DNA of 64,000 nt from Acidobacteriota bacterium. Its GTDB lineage: Bacteria > Acidobacteriota > Terriglobia > Acidiferrales > UBA7541. A program made the translations under genes and the position numbers. The notes beneath the pieces were generated by a model that made no database searches, was not told the DNA's origin, and saw only the letters and a program-made list of their open reading frames with translations. Numbering within the stretch: the stretch's first letter is position 1; the number at the start of each line of letters is the position of its first letter. Shown piece by piece: positions 8,803-19,000 of this stretch. The DNA lies in the NCBI GenBank assembly GCA_003224085.1, contig QHYK01000102.1:42967-106966 (forward strand). Direction: 5' to 3'.

Positions 8803-11800
8803 CTATGCCTCAAATTCCGTTTCCGGCTCAGGTAACTTGTCGCCGTCCTTGGCGACCCAAACATAGAGTGTGGGAAGCAAAAAAATGCTCATCAGCAGGG
8901 CGGCAAGAAGGCCGCCCACGATCACAATGGCAAAGGGCCGCTGCGAGTCCGAACCGATGCCGCGCGAAACGGCCGCAGGCAACAAACCGAGAGTGGCCAC
9001 CAAGGAAGTCATTAATATCGGACGAAGCCGCAGAACCGCTCCTTCGATAGCCGCATCCTCCACGGTGTGACCGCGCGCACGCAGTTGATTGATGTACTCG
9101 AGCATGATCACGCCGGTCTGGACGCACACGCCAAACAGCGCCAGAAAACCGACGCCGGAGGAAACGCTGAAATGCGTTCCTGTGAGCAGTAGCGCAAGCA
9201 AACCACCAACCGGCGCCATCGCAACGTTGGCCAGAATAAGCAGCGTCCATTTATAAGAACGAAACATCGTGTAGAGAATGCCGAAAATGAGCAATAGGGT
9301 CAGCGGAACAATCAGCATGAGGCGGGCTTCGGCTCGCCTTTCGCTTTCGTATTCGCCTGCCCAATCGATGTGATAACCCCGCGGCAGCTGAACCTGCGCG
9401 CTTACCCTTCGAATGGCCTCTTCGACGGCGCCGCCAAGGTCGCGGCCGCGGACACTGTACTTAATGGCCACGTAGCGTTGGTTCCCTTCGCGATAAATTT
9501 CTGATCCGCCGTCCCGCTGCGTGATGGCGCAGAGCTGCGCAAGAGCCACGCGCTCGCCGGCAGGAGATAGCAGGCGAATGTTCTCGATGGCTTCCTTCGT
9601 GTTGCGGTACTGTGGCAGATACCGCAGGACCAGATCGTAGCGCTGCTCTCCTTGCAGCACCTGGGTGAGAGCCGTGCCCCCGACGGCTGTTTGGATGGCA
9701 TCCTGAACATCGGCGACGTTGATTTGGTGCCGCGCGGCTTGTTGCCGGTCCACTTGCACCTCGATGTTGGGCTGGCCCAAGACATGGAATACGCCAAGAT
9801 CTTCGATCCCCGTGATTCCTCGCATGACCGTAACAGTGTGGTCCGCCTTTTCTTCCAGAAGCTTCAAGTCGTCGCCGTAGATTTTTACAGCGAGCTCGCC
9901 TTTTACGCCGCTGACCGCCTCTTCCATGTTGTCCGCGATCGGTTGAGAAAAGCCCCAGATGACTCCGGGAACTTTCTCGAGCTCGCGATCCATGGCGGCA
10001 ATGAGCCTTTCTTTGTTTTCGTGAAAGACGGGCCGCCATTGTTCCTTCGGCTTCAGGTCCACAAAGTATTCGGTATTGAAAAAGCCCGTAGTATCGGTCC
10101 CGTCATCAGGGCGTCCCACTTGGCTCGTACATTGCGTGACTTCCGGAAAGGAGCAAAGCAGGACGCGCGCCTGATTTGCTACGCGGATTCCCTCCGTCGG
10201 TCCGGTGCTGGGAGCAAGGGTTCCGCGCACCCAGAGCGCGCCCTCATCCAAGTGCGGAAGGAACTCCGAACCGATGGCCCCGCCAAACGTGAGATACCAC
10301 GCGACACCCAGCGCCAGCCCTGCGAAGCCCACGGTCCACCAGCGGTTTTCGATGGCGCGCCGCACATGTTCGCGATAGATCCTTTTTAGAAAGTCCATCG
10401 GAGGGTTGCGCCACTCCCGCGTGCCTCTGGCAAAAAAGAGACCGGCGAACACGGGGGCGACCAACATGGAAAAGAGCAAAGCGCCGAGAAGAGCAAAGGC
10501 CACGGTCCACGCCATGGGCTTGAAAAGACGGCCTTCCACACGCTGCAGCGTGAAAATCGGCAAGTACGCGGTAATGATGATGGCGATCGCGTAGAACACG
10601 GGCCGCTGGACCTCGTGAGCGGCGTCTCGAATGCGCTCCAAAGGCGTTTTGTGAGTAAGTTCACCATGACTCATGTGGCGGACGATGTTCTCCACCATGA
10701 CTACGGCGCCATCCACAACCATTCCGAAATCCAGCGCGCCAAGAGAAAGCAAGTTTGCGGGAATGCCTTTGAGTTTCAAACAGGTCGCGGCAAATAAAAG
10801 TGAGAACGGGATGGTCAGGGCAACGATCGTGGCTCCGCGAACATTTCCGAGGAACAGGAAAAGAATGATGACCACGAGAAGGATGCCTTCGGTGAGGTTA
10901 TGCAGCACGGTGTGCGTGGTGAAATGCAACAGGTCGCTGCGGTCAATAAAAGGAACCACTTTTACTCCGGCAGGCAGGATGCGTTCGTTCAGCTCCTTCA
11001 CTTTTTCATGAATTCCCCGGAGGGCCTCGTCCGCATTGGCGCCTTTGCGCAGGAGCACGATTCCCGAACACACATCGTCGTTGTCGATGATCTTGCCGTC
11101 TTCGCGGTGAATCGCGCGCGCAAACTGACCGAGCCGAATTTTTGGGCCCTGCGCGACCAAGGCAATGTCTTTGATCCGCAGCGGCGTCCCGTTCTTGGTC
11201 ATGATTACGGTGTTTTCGATATCGCGGACATTCTGGACCAGACCAACTTCGCGGACGTTAATCTGCTGCAAACCTGCTTCGATGAAGCTTCCGCCCGCAT
11301 TGGCGTTGTTGTTGGTGAGCTGCTGCTCCACTTGCGCCAGGCTAAGTCCGTAGGCGATCAATTTATTGGGGTCCACGCGAACTTGATATTCGCGCGTCGG
11401 CCCGCCAAAACTTGCGACGTCCACCACATCAGGAACCGCTTTGAAATTCTTCTCGATGACCCAGTCTTCAATGGATTTCAGCTCCATCACGTCGTAATTC
11501 GGATTCGTGCTTTGGAGCGTGAAAAAGTAAATCTGGCCGACGGGGCTCCAATCGGTTCCCATCTGGGGTGTGACTCCCGGAGGCAATGTAACCTGCGACA
11601 AGCGCTCGAGGACTCTTTCCCGGTTCCAGGCGTTTTCTTCTTCGTCGTCGAAGATCAGCTTCAAATCCGAAAGTCCGAACAGCGAGAACGACCGTAAGTG
11701 CACGACATGCGGAATTCCATTCATGGCGATTTCGAGCGGGATGGTGACCTGCTGCTCGATCTGTTCCGCGGAAATGCCGGGCCACTGCGTGATGATGTCC

Positions 11801-11940
11801 ACGTAGTTGTTCGCGACGTCGGGATAGGCTTCCACGGGAAGCTGGTGGAAGGAAACGGCTCCCCAAAAGAAAAGCAAACTCGCCGCCGCGAGCACGAGGA
11901 AGCGGTTTTCCAACGCAAAATCGACGAGCCTGCGAATCAT
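8803..11940 (-). CDS. czcA: Heavy-metal RND efflux pump, inner-membrane subunit (CzcA/CusA family)
   Basis: This 1045-residue HME-RND transporter is the proton-driven inner-membrane component of a tripartite metal exporter. The N-terminus (MIRRLVDFALENRFLVL) begins TM1, and a large periplasmic loop contains YPDVANNYVDI. TM4 carries LDFGMVVDGAVVMVEN: the Asp/Asp/Glu spacing resembles the proton-relay DFGxxxDGAxxxxEN of CzcA-type (Co/Zn/Cd) more than the CusA (Cu/Ag) form. The second half repeats the topology. The TAG stop of the adaptor gene lies directly upstream, giving the order tolC-mfp-rnd. The gene symbol is used at family level; the actual substrate metal is inferred. Confidence 0.88.
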   Translation of the reverse strand: MIRRLVDFALENRFLVLAAASLLFFWGAVSFHQLPVEAYPDVANNYVDIITQWPGISAEQIEQQVTIPLEIAMNGIPHVVHLRSFSLFGLSDLKLIFDDEEENAWNRERVLERLSQVTLPPGVTPQMGTDWSPVGQIYFFTLQSTNPNYDVMELKSIEDWVIEKNFKAVPDVVDVASFGGPTREYQVRVDPNKLIAYGLSLAQVEQQLTNNNANAGGSFIEAGLQQINVREVGLVQNVRDIENTVIMTKNGTPLRIKDIALVAQGPKIRLGQFARAIHREDGKIIDNDDVCSGIVLLRKGANADEALRGIHEKVKELNERILPAGVKVVPFIDRSDLLHFTTHTVLHNLTEGILLVVIILFLFLGNVRGATIVALTIPFSLLFAATCLKLKGIPANLLSLGALDFGMVVDGAVVMVENIVRHMSHGELTHKTPLERIRDAAHEVQRPVFYAIAIIITAYLPIFTLQRVEGRLFKPMAWTVAFALLGALLFSMLVAPVFAGLFFARGTREWRNPPMDFLKRIYREHVRRAIENRWWTVGFAGLALGVAWYLTFGGAIGSEFLPHLDEGALWVRGTLAPSTGPTEGIRVANQARVLLCSFPEVTQCTSQVGRPDDGTDTTGFFNTEYFVDLKPKEQWRPVFHENKERLIAAMDRELEKVPGVIWGFSQPIADNMEEAVSGVKGELAVKIYGDDLKLLEEKADHTVTVMRGITGIEDLGVFHVLGQPNIEVQVDRQQAARHQINVADVQDAIQTAVGGTALTQVLQGEQRYDLVLRYLPQYRNTKEAIENIRLLSPAGERVALAQLCAITQRDGGSEIYREGNQRYVAIKYSVRGRDLGGAVEEAIRRVSAQVQLPRGYHIDWAGEYESERRAEARLMLIVPLTLLLIFGILYTMFRSYKWTLLILANVAMAPVGGLLALLLTGTHFSVSSGVGFLALFGVCVQTGVIMLEYINQLRARGHTVEDAAIEGAVLRLRPILMTSLVATLGLLPAAVSRGIGSDSQRPFAIVIVGGLLAALLMSIFLLPTLYVWVAKDGDKLPEPETEFEA

Positions 11941-13074
11941 CTACTGCTCCACTGTGCTCTGAAAGACCAAAGCATTCTGCACAACTTTTTCGCCCGGCTT
12001 GATTCCAGAGAGAATTTCCTGCATGTTGCCAGAAAGCATGCTCCCGGCGGTAACTTCCACGCGCCGGAATTTCTTCCCCCCTTCAGGAACGTAGACCCAA
12101 TCGCGATCGTGCAAATGCAAAATGGCGGCCGCTGGAACGGCGGAATGATTTTCCTTTTTCTGTCCGTGGAATGTCGCCGTGACAAACATGCCTACGCGCA
12201 TCAGTCCGGGGTTGGCCACTTCGATGCGCACTTTGGCGGAACGAAGCGTGGGGTCCAGAACCGGGCTGACGTTGCCAATGCGGCCGATAAAAGCTTTGTC
12301 GGGATACGCGTTCAGGTGGATTTCCGCCGTCTCGCCCACGTGCACGCTTGCCAAATCATTCTCAAAGACATCACAAAGAATCCAGACGCGGCTCAAGTCG
12401 GAAATCGTGAAGGGATTCGGCGACCCGAGGCCCGCAACGCCTGCGGCGTTGGTGACCTGCTGATCCGTGATGACCCCCGAAACCGGGGCGAGAATGTCGA
12501 CGATCGACGCCGGATGATCAATGCGTCCTCCCAGCACGCGAAGCTTTTCCGCCGTGTTTTCCACGTCTACCTTGGCCTTGTTCTCAGCGTCCTCGGCCAC
12601 CTGGTAGTCGTTCAAGGAGATGGCCCCCTTGTCGTACAGCAGCTGGGCGCGTTCGTACTGAACGCGCGCCAGTTTCTCGTCCGCCACGGCCTTTCGATAA
12701 TCCGAAAGCGCCCCGGACACGTCCGCGCTCTGCACGCGCATCAGCACCTGACCTTTCTTGACGGTGTCCCCCAGCCGCGCTTTGACTTCCACCACTCGGC
12801 CGGCGGCAATCGAAATGACCGGCACGTTGCGCGACACGTCCGGGCTGACCGTCCCGGTTACGCTCAATTGAGAAGCAGAAAGATGCTCCACGGTCGTGGC
12901 CAGCGGAAATTGCTCAGGATGGTCCACCTGAAAAATGTTGGCATCCTCGGCATGCTCGACGACTGCCGGCGGAGGCGCTTCGGCCTTCGGGTCGCCCTTG
13001 GAGTCGCCGCAGCCGGAAAGCCACAACCCGATGGAGGCCAGAAAGAGGGCTTTTTCGAATTGCCGGCGTCTCAT
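11941..13074 (-). CDS. czcB: RND periplasmic adaptor lipoprotein (CzcB/CusB type)
   Basis: This 377-residue membrane-fusion protein links the pump to the outer-membrane channel. The signal peptide ends in a lipobox-like LSGC (Cys ~22), so it is probably a lipoprotein. The barrel-sandwich halves are VISIAAGRVVEVKARLGDTVKKGQVLMRV and ILAPVSGVITDQQV, flanking an alpha-helical hairpin (VADEKLARVQYERAQLLYDKGAISLNDYQ). A beta-barrel domain (VHVGETAEIHLNAYPDKAF) follows. No His-rich metal-binding N-terminal extension is present. Its ATG overlaps the end of the upstream tolC-like gene by 4 bp. Confidence 0.88.
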   Translation of the reverse strand: MRRRQFEKALFLASIGLWLSGCGDSKGDPKAEAPPPAVVEHAEDANIFQVDHPEQFPLATTVEHLSASQLSVTGTVSPDVSRNVPVISIAAGRVVEVKARLGDTVKKGQVLMRVQSADVSGALSDYRKAVADEKLARVQYERAQLLYDKGAISLNDYQVAEDAENKAKVDVENTAEKLRVLGGRIDHPASIVDILAPVSGVITDQQVTNAAGVAGLGSPNPFTISDLSRVWILCDVFENDLASVHVGETAEIHLNAYPDKAFIGRIGNVSPVLDPTLRSAKVRIEVANPGLMRVGMFVTATFHGQKKENHSAVPAAAILHLHDRDWVYVPEGGKKFRRVEVTAGSMLSGNMQEILSGIKPGEKVVQNALVFQSTVEQ

Positions 13075-14354
13075 GGAATTACCTCACGCCCTACGGCTTC
13101 ATTCAATTGATTGGCAGCATCCAGGTAAGAGGCGACTAAATTTAGGTAATTGATCTCCACACTTCGGTACTCTGCCTGAGAATTCAGAAAATCGAGAAGA
13201 GAAGCGGCCCCGTGCTCGTAGGAGAATGCGATCGTGTCCCGCACCCGCGAGGCCATCTGCAGGTACCGCTCTTTGTACGGCTTGAGGAGAATCAAGTTGC
13301 TTTCCACCGTTGCGTAAGCGGAATCCACCTCGCTGAACACCTGCGAGCGCGCCGCTTGTGCAAGTTTGTCGCTGCGATCGATGTCCAATTTCGTGCGCAG
13401 CTTTTCTCCCTGATTCCGGTCAAAGATGCGCAAGGGAATACTGACGCTGGCGCCAATGGTCTGGTTGTCGAAGGGATTATTGAAGGACGGGTTGTACGTC
13501 CACCATCCCGCGAAGGTCGGATCCGTGGAACCATTGGCGATAGCGAGCTGGTGGTCGGTTTTGGCTTTGTCAATGGCCTGCACTGCGGCTTTCAAATCCG
13601 GCCGGCTATCCAGGGCCGTTTGGCGGACGTCGTCCAGAGGCGGAATTTGCGGAGAAAAGTCGAAAGGACCAGCGACGTCGAACTGGTCGGGAGAAGTGCG
13701 ATCGTTCAAAAGCATGAGCAGCTGGATTTTCGCCGTTTCCAGACTTTCCATAGCAGTTTGCAGATCGGCTTCGTAAATAACACGCTGTAGTTCCAGCCGA
13801 TCCAGGTCAACCTGGGCTATTGCTCCGGCCCTGAACCGTTCGCGATTCACTTCGAGGACATGGTCGTAGTAGGCCATGTTTTCTTTGGCCAGCGCGAGAA
13901 TAGCCTTTTCTTGCAGCACCTGAATGAACGCGGCTCGCAAAGTGGAAACAAGCGTGCGGTGCAGATCGTCCTGGTTCGAAACCGCAATGGCGGTCGCTTT
14001 CTGAGCGCTCCGGAGTCGCAATTCCCGTTTGTGCCGCCGTTCGTGCAGGTAGCTGATGTTTGGCGAAATCGTTGCCCCCTTGAGAGGCTGCCAGACTCCC
14101 TGATAAGGCGCGGCCTGAATTCCGTCCGTTGTCACGGCCAGGTTCGGGTTGGGCCGCAAATAGGCGGTGATCTCTTCCGCCTTGGACTCATCAACGCTGA
14201 TCAGGCCTGCCCGCAGCGTGGGGTTCAGCGCTTCAAATTGGTCACGAACCTCCTGCCAGCTGAGGGCCCGCTGGGCAAACGCGTTTGTCGCCACAATGGT
14301 GCTTAGCAGGGCACTCAGGCAGAGCCGGTTCTTGAACGTTCTCAAAGCCCGCAT
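13071..14354 (-). CDS. czcC: TolC/CzcC-family outer-membrane efflux protein
   Basis: This 427-residue outer-membrane channel subunit is the first gene of the tripartite efflux operon. It has an N-terminal signal peptide (LCLSALLSTIVATNAFA), then SWQEVRDQFEALNPTLRAG, and the repeated long amphipathic helices of the OEP family. The conserved FRAGAIAQVDLDRLELQR and YEHGAASLLDFLNSQAEYR motifs precede beta strands. The last codons overlap the start of the adaptor gene (ATGA), arguing for coupled translation. No metal-sensing regulator (MerR, ArsR, CzcRS) is adjacent; the 145-bp upstream gap is followed by a small membrane-protein gene on the same strand. Confidence 0.88.
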   Translation of the reverse strand: MRALRTFKNRLCLSALLSTIVATNAFAQRALSWQEVRDQFEALNPTLRAGLISVDESKAEEITAYLRPNPNLAVTTDGIQAAPYQGVWQPLKGATISPNISYLHERRHKRELRLRSAQKATAIAVSNQDDLHRTLVSTLRAAFIQVLQEKAILALAKENMAYYDHVLEVNRERFRAGAIAQVDLDRLELQRVIYEADLQTAMESLETAKIQLLMLLNDRTSPDQFDVAGPFDFSPQIPPLDDVRQTALDSRPDLKAAVQAIDKAKTDHQLAIANGSTDPTFAGWWTYNPSFNNPFDNQTIGASVSIPLRIFDRNQGEKLRTKLDIDRSDKLAQAARSQVFSEVDSAYATVESNLILLKPYKERYLQMASRVRDTIAFSYEHGAASLLDFLNSQAEYRSVEINYLNLVASYLDAANQLNEAVGREVIP

Positions 14355-14499
14355 ATGCTCATTCCTCTTCTTTTTTTGTTATTCCGGGGACTTCAGTCTC
14401 CCTAAAGCGTTGCCACCCAATCGAAAATACCGGAGGGGGTCATCCAAATTCTTTGACCTCTCGGCAAAAACGACTTTTTACGAACGGGGAACGAACGAA

Positions 14500-14937
14500 T
14501 TAGGCGAGAGACGCGGGGGGCGCCCTGCCGCAAAGGCTTGCACATTCGATGACTGCCGCGAAATGCGGTTCGGAAGGCTCCAGCAGCCTTCTTATGGCAG
14601 GAAGCGTAGGAGATAGGGCTTCGGGCGGGAAGAACAGAAGAAAATTGCCCGGAATAGCGCGGGCAGGCGCGGAATGTGCTGCGGCTCCTAGGATCGCCGC
14701 GATTCGTGAGCCTCTTCTTTCTTCGACCAGAACTTGCTGGTTGTGCAAGTCATCGGTCATGGAGATGACAAAAAACAAAATGACCAGGGCGCAGCCCATG
14801 GCTACGACCTTCTGGCCGTAACTCGCGGGCCGCCGCACCTGTGCGCCGTTGCCCGATAGCGTGGTGATTAGCGAGAGAACCGCCGCAATGGCCACGCAGA
14901 CCCAAACGAGATTGAGCGTCAGTTCCATGATCTTCAA
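14500..14937 (-). CDS. Small membrane protein upstream of the metal-efflux operon
   Basis: This 145-residue protein has two hydrophobic segments (LVWVCVAIAAVLSLITTL and VVAMGCALVILFFVISMT) followed by DDLHNQQVLVEE and a poorly conserved tail. I recall small two-helix proteins with an ISxxDDLH-like motif preceding czc/cus-type operons in Acidobacteria, so it may belong to the same regulon. The function is unknown; the conserved Asp-Asp-Leu-His could bind metal (speculation). It has the same orientation as tolC, 145 bp upstream of it. Confidence 0.6.
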   Translation of the reverse strand: MKIMELTLNLVWVCVAIAAVLSLITTLSGNGAQVRRPASYGQKVVAMGCALVILFFVISMTDDLHNQQVLVEERRGSRIAAILGAAAHSAPARAIPGNFLLFFPPEALSPTLPAIRRLLEPSEPHFAAVIECASLCGRAPPASLA

Positions 14938-15021
14938 ATTATAGTATGCATCCCGAACGGCTGAAGCAACAGAGAGCTGATTAAGAAAGGCAACGAAAAC
15001 GGCACTTCGCCGAACGAGGAT

Positions 15022-15795
15022 CTACGGCTTGTTCGTTGCGGCCGGCGCAGCGGTCGCAGGTGCGCGCGGTGCTGCTGGCTTGGAAAAATGAGACTCCTCG
15101 AGCTTCGGATTAATTTCGACTTTTTCGATCGTGAGGGATTGTTGGTAGTCCGTACCCGGGCTGCCCTGATCAATTTTGAAAGGAAATTTTAGACCTTGGA
15201 CTTCGCGATAATCGGCAAGCGTGGTCTCCCAAGGCAGCTTCTGCTGTCCGATTTTGCGGATTCCTTCCCATTTCGAGGTCAGGAACGTTGCGCCGTCAAT
15301 CAGGTAGGAGCGAACTTCTCCGCTTTTGGCGGTTATCTTTAGCCGGTAGACGGTCTTGCCTTCGGCGCCTTCCTTTCCAACTAGTTCGACTTCGGATCCT
15401 TTGGCTTTATAATCCACCAGCGGGCCGTCCATGTCCGATTCATCGGGCATTGCTTTCAGCTCATCCGCGGACATTTCCTGGACTTCTTTGTTTTCGGTAA
15501 AGGGATTCACCGTCCAGCCGCCGGATTTTCCATCGTAAACGCGCAGCACTTTCCGTCCTTCCACGGTGATTTCCGAATACAGCTTATGCGGACGCATCAG
15601 CTCGAGGACCAGCGTCCCTTCGACGCCCTGCGCAGAAAAGGTCCCCATAATCCGTTCGGATTGCACCGCCTTGATCTTTTGAGTCCCGCCGCGAGCTTCG
15701 ATGGCCTTTTTTATGATTTCATCGAGCGTTTGTGCCCGTGAAGCAGGTAGCGGCAAAATACATAAGAATGCGGCAAGCAGAAGTCTGAATTTCAT
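15022..15795 (-). CDS. Secreted LolA-like lipoprotein-sorting-fold protein
   Basis: This ~257-residue exported protein starts at MKFRLLLAAFLCILPLPASRA, a clear signal peptide; an ATG 12 codons upstream (15831) is less likely because it would bury the signal. The mature protein begins TLDEIIKKAIEARGG and has the alternating strands typical of the LolA/LolB-like 'outer membrane lipoprotein-sorting protein' fold (RIMGTFSAQGVEGTLVLE, KLYSEITVEG, YRLKITAKSGEVRSYLID, LPWETTLADYREVQGLKFPF). The tail is Ala/Pro-rich. It probably carries a hydrophobic ligand in the periplasm. Single-gene unit, divergent from the phosphoesterase gene. Confidence 0.7.
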   Translation of the reverse strand: MKFRLLLAAFLCILPLPASRAQTLDEIIKKAIEARGGTQKIKAVQSERIMGTFSAQGVEGTLVLELMRPHKLYSEITVEGRKVLRVYDGKSGGWTVNPFTENKEVQEMSADELKAMPDESDMDGPLVDYKAKGSEVELVGKEGAEGKTVYRLKITAKSGEVRSYLIDGATFLTSKWEGIRKIGQQKLPWETTLADYREVQGLKFPFKIDQGSPGTDYQQSLTIEKVEINPKLEESHFSKPAAPRAPATAAPAATNKP

Positions 15796-16012
15796 CTTTA
15801 GTCCGTTGGTTTGTTTTTGGCGGCTGAGCACCGCGAGACCTTCATCCTAAAAGCCCGCCGCCGTTCTGGTCAAATCCATTCCCGCAAGACGGGGCTTTGC
15901 GATTTCACCGTAATGAAACAATTTTCTCCTAGGCTCGGATACGCGTACATTTAGAGCCGCACGACAGACGATGGAGCAGGGAATATTCTCACAAGTTGCC
16001 AAGGGTGAATCT

Positions 16013-19000
16013 ATGACACGCCGATTTTTCGCGGGCCTTGTACTAACAACGCTTTTCTTTCCGGTAGTCACCAAGGGCCAGCAGCAACCCGCCGGCGAAG
16101 GCCGTCCCATCACGCCCGCTGGCTCGCTGGTGATCGATGCGGCAACGCGGCTCCCCGCCGTGGGTGCCATGCCCATGACCGTGTTGCGCAGCCCCGATAA
16201 TTTGGGGCGCGGCGGCAAGGGCCGCTATCTCCTGGTGGTGAACAGCGGCTTTGGTGTGCAGTTCAGCGAAGCGACGAACAGGGCGCAGCAATCGATCGCG
16301 GTGATCGACTTGAACGCAAATCCTGAGCCCCTCGTGATTCAAAACGTTTATTTCCCGACGCCGCAAAGCGCGAATGTCGGCGTGGCCTTTGGCCCTGGGG
16401 GATCCTCTGATGGAAGTTTCCCTCTGTACGTCTCCGGTGGATTCGAAAACAAGGTGTGGGTCTTCCGTTTTGACGCGAAAGCGCCCGCTCCCGTCCAGCC
16501 CCCCTCGCCCGGCCCGGACACCAAAGTTAGGGCGCCTTTCTTCGAGGTCAGCAACTCAGGCGAGGTTTCAGCAAAGGACTACAACCACGGCAAAGCTGCT
16601 CTCTATCCCACCGGGCTGGCGGTGACACGGGACGGCGCTACCCTCGTGGTTGCCAACAATCTCGGCGACAGCGTAACACTTGTCCGCAACCTCCAGGGTG
16701 AACGGAAAATGCAGCGGTTGGATTTACATCACTCAGCAAATCCCAACGAGAACATCTATCCCTACGGCGTCGTCCTGCTCGAGGACGGGAAGAAAGCGCG
16801 GGCTTACGTCTCCTGCTGGAACGACTCTTCAGTCGCCGTGATTTCACTGAATGGAAAGGCAGCCGTGGAGAAATTCATCGGCGTGGATCGGCACCCTACT
16901 GCAATGCTTCTGAATGCCGAAGGGACGCGGCTATTTGTAGCCAATTCGAACGCCGACAGCGTCTCGGTAATCGACACTGGCTCCGATCAGGAAATCGAAC
17001 GAATTGGCGTTCGGCTCGCGGAGAATGCTCTCCCCGGCTCAAGTCCCGAAGGAGTCGCGCTGAGCGAAGATGAAAAAACGCTTTACATCGCGAACGCGCA
17101 CAGCAACGCGGTCGCCGTCGCATCGCTTTCGGAGAAAGCGCGAGGCGGGAAATCGCCCACAACGAATGGAGACGCGGCGAAATCGAAAATTCTGGGATTT
17201 ATCCCCTCGGGACAATACCCTTCCGCCGTTGCCGTGGCGGACGGAAAGCTTTTCATCGGAAATGGCAAAGGCACGGGGTTCGAACCATCTTCGATGCGCG
17301 TGAGCAATAGCGGCCGCACCCCGAATCCGCCCAACGCTGCCTTTCCGGCAAACAAAGGAAAAAATCGCCAGGGCGGCCAGTACAGCGGCTCGATCGTTTC
17401 GGGGAATATCAGCGTGGTGGCGCTTCCCGACGAGCCCACTCTCGCGCGTTACACGCAGCAAACCATGCAGAACGACGGACTGCTCAACTTTGCTCCGCCG
17501 AAACTCTTTGCCGGCGACAGCCCCATCAAGCACGTTGTTTACATCATCAAGGAAAATCGCACCTACGACCAGGTCTTTGGCGACGTGCAAACCTCCGGCG
17601 ACGGCCACCCCGCCGATGGCGAGCCCGCTTTTGCGATTTTCGGCGACAGCGAAACGGCGCGCCGGCCCGATGGCACTCGACAGGCCGTCACGCCCAATCA
17701 TCACGCGCTGGCGCAGCGCTTCGGGCTGTTTGACCGCTTTTTCGTCAACTCCGAAGCCAGCCCCGACGGACATAACTGGGCCACGGCTGCCTTCTCCACC
17801 GACTACGTGGACAAAAGCTTTCGCTGGAACTATTCCGACCGCGGCCGCACCTACGACTTTGAAGGCTACAACCGCTTGCCCGATTACGAGCCGCCCAGCG
17901 AATTGCAACTCGATAGATTCCACGGCGACGCTTTGGCCGCGCTAACGGATTTGCTGGAAAACCATCTTCCTTACCGCCGGGGATTCATGGATCTTGCCGA
18001 GCCGAAAACTCTCTATCTCTGGGACGCCGCCGCCCGCGCGGGACTGACCTATCGGAATTATGGCGAATTCGTGACGGTGATTTCCGCCAACGACGTGGAC
18101 GCGGCAAAGCGGCGGCGCCACAAAGACTATCCGGACATTTCGAAAGCGGTTCGCGACCTTCCTAACAAGGCCTCGCTCGCGGATCATCACAGCCCGAGCT
18201 TTCGCAGCTTTGACGTCACCGCGCCCGACAGCATGACCGTGGACTGCTACCAAGCCGCACTAAGCTCACCGCAAAACGATGCCGCAGTGACAGAGGACAA
18301 CTCGAATGCAAACTGCAAGGGCAACTCGCGGTTTGGCGAATGGCTTGCGGAGTTTCGGGGATTCGTGGCCCAGCGCGAAGCGGGCAAGCCGGATCTCATG
18401 CCCGCGCTTACCGTCCTGCGTTTTCCCAATGACCACACCACAGGCATCAAGAAAGGCTTTCCCACGCCGCAATTCATGGTCGCGGACAACGACTACGCCG
18501 TCGGGCGCCTGGTCGAGGCGATTTCCTCGAGCGCGTATTGGAAGGACACGGCGATTTTCGTCGTGGAGGATGACGCGCAAGCCGGCCCGGACCACGTGGA
18601 TTCGCACCGCTCCAGCGGCCTGGCCATCAGCGCCTACAACAAACCCGGCGCCCTGATCCACGCGTTTCACAGCACCGTAAGCATGATTCGAACCATTGAA
18701 TTGCTCCTCGGGATTTCACCGATGAACCAGCTCGACGCTTCGGCGATTCCCATGGACATTTTTCAGGACCAGCCGGATTGGACGCCCTACAAAGCCGTGT
18801 TGCCAACCATCGCTGCCGACAATTTCCTAAGCGGTAAGCCAAAGGACAAAGCCACCGCGGAATGGATGAAAAAAACGACCCAGCAGGATTTTGCCCACGC
18901 CGACATGGCCGATCCGCAAACTCTCAACGCCATCATCTGGTTTGCCTGCCGCGGAGGCGGTTCGAAAGTACCGGAATCCGCCGTGCTGCCGGCCTATCAG

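Noticed and set aside
11698..13110. 470-codon plus-strand open frame
   Set aside because: Antisense to the adaptor and pump genes of the metal efflux operon, which carry all the conserved motifs; His/Arg-rich mirror composition.
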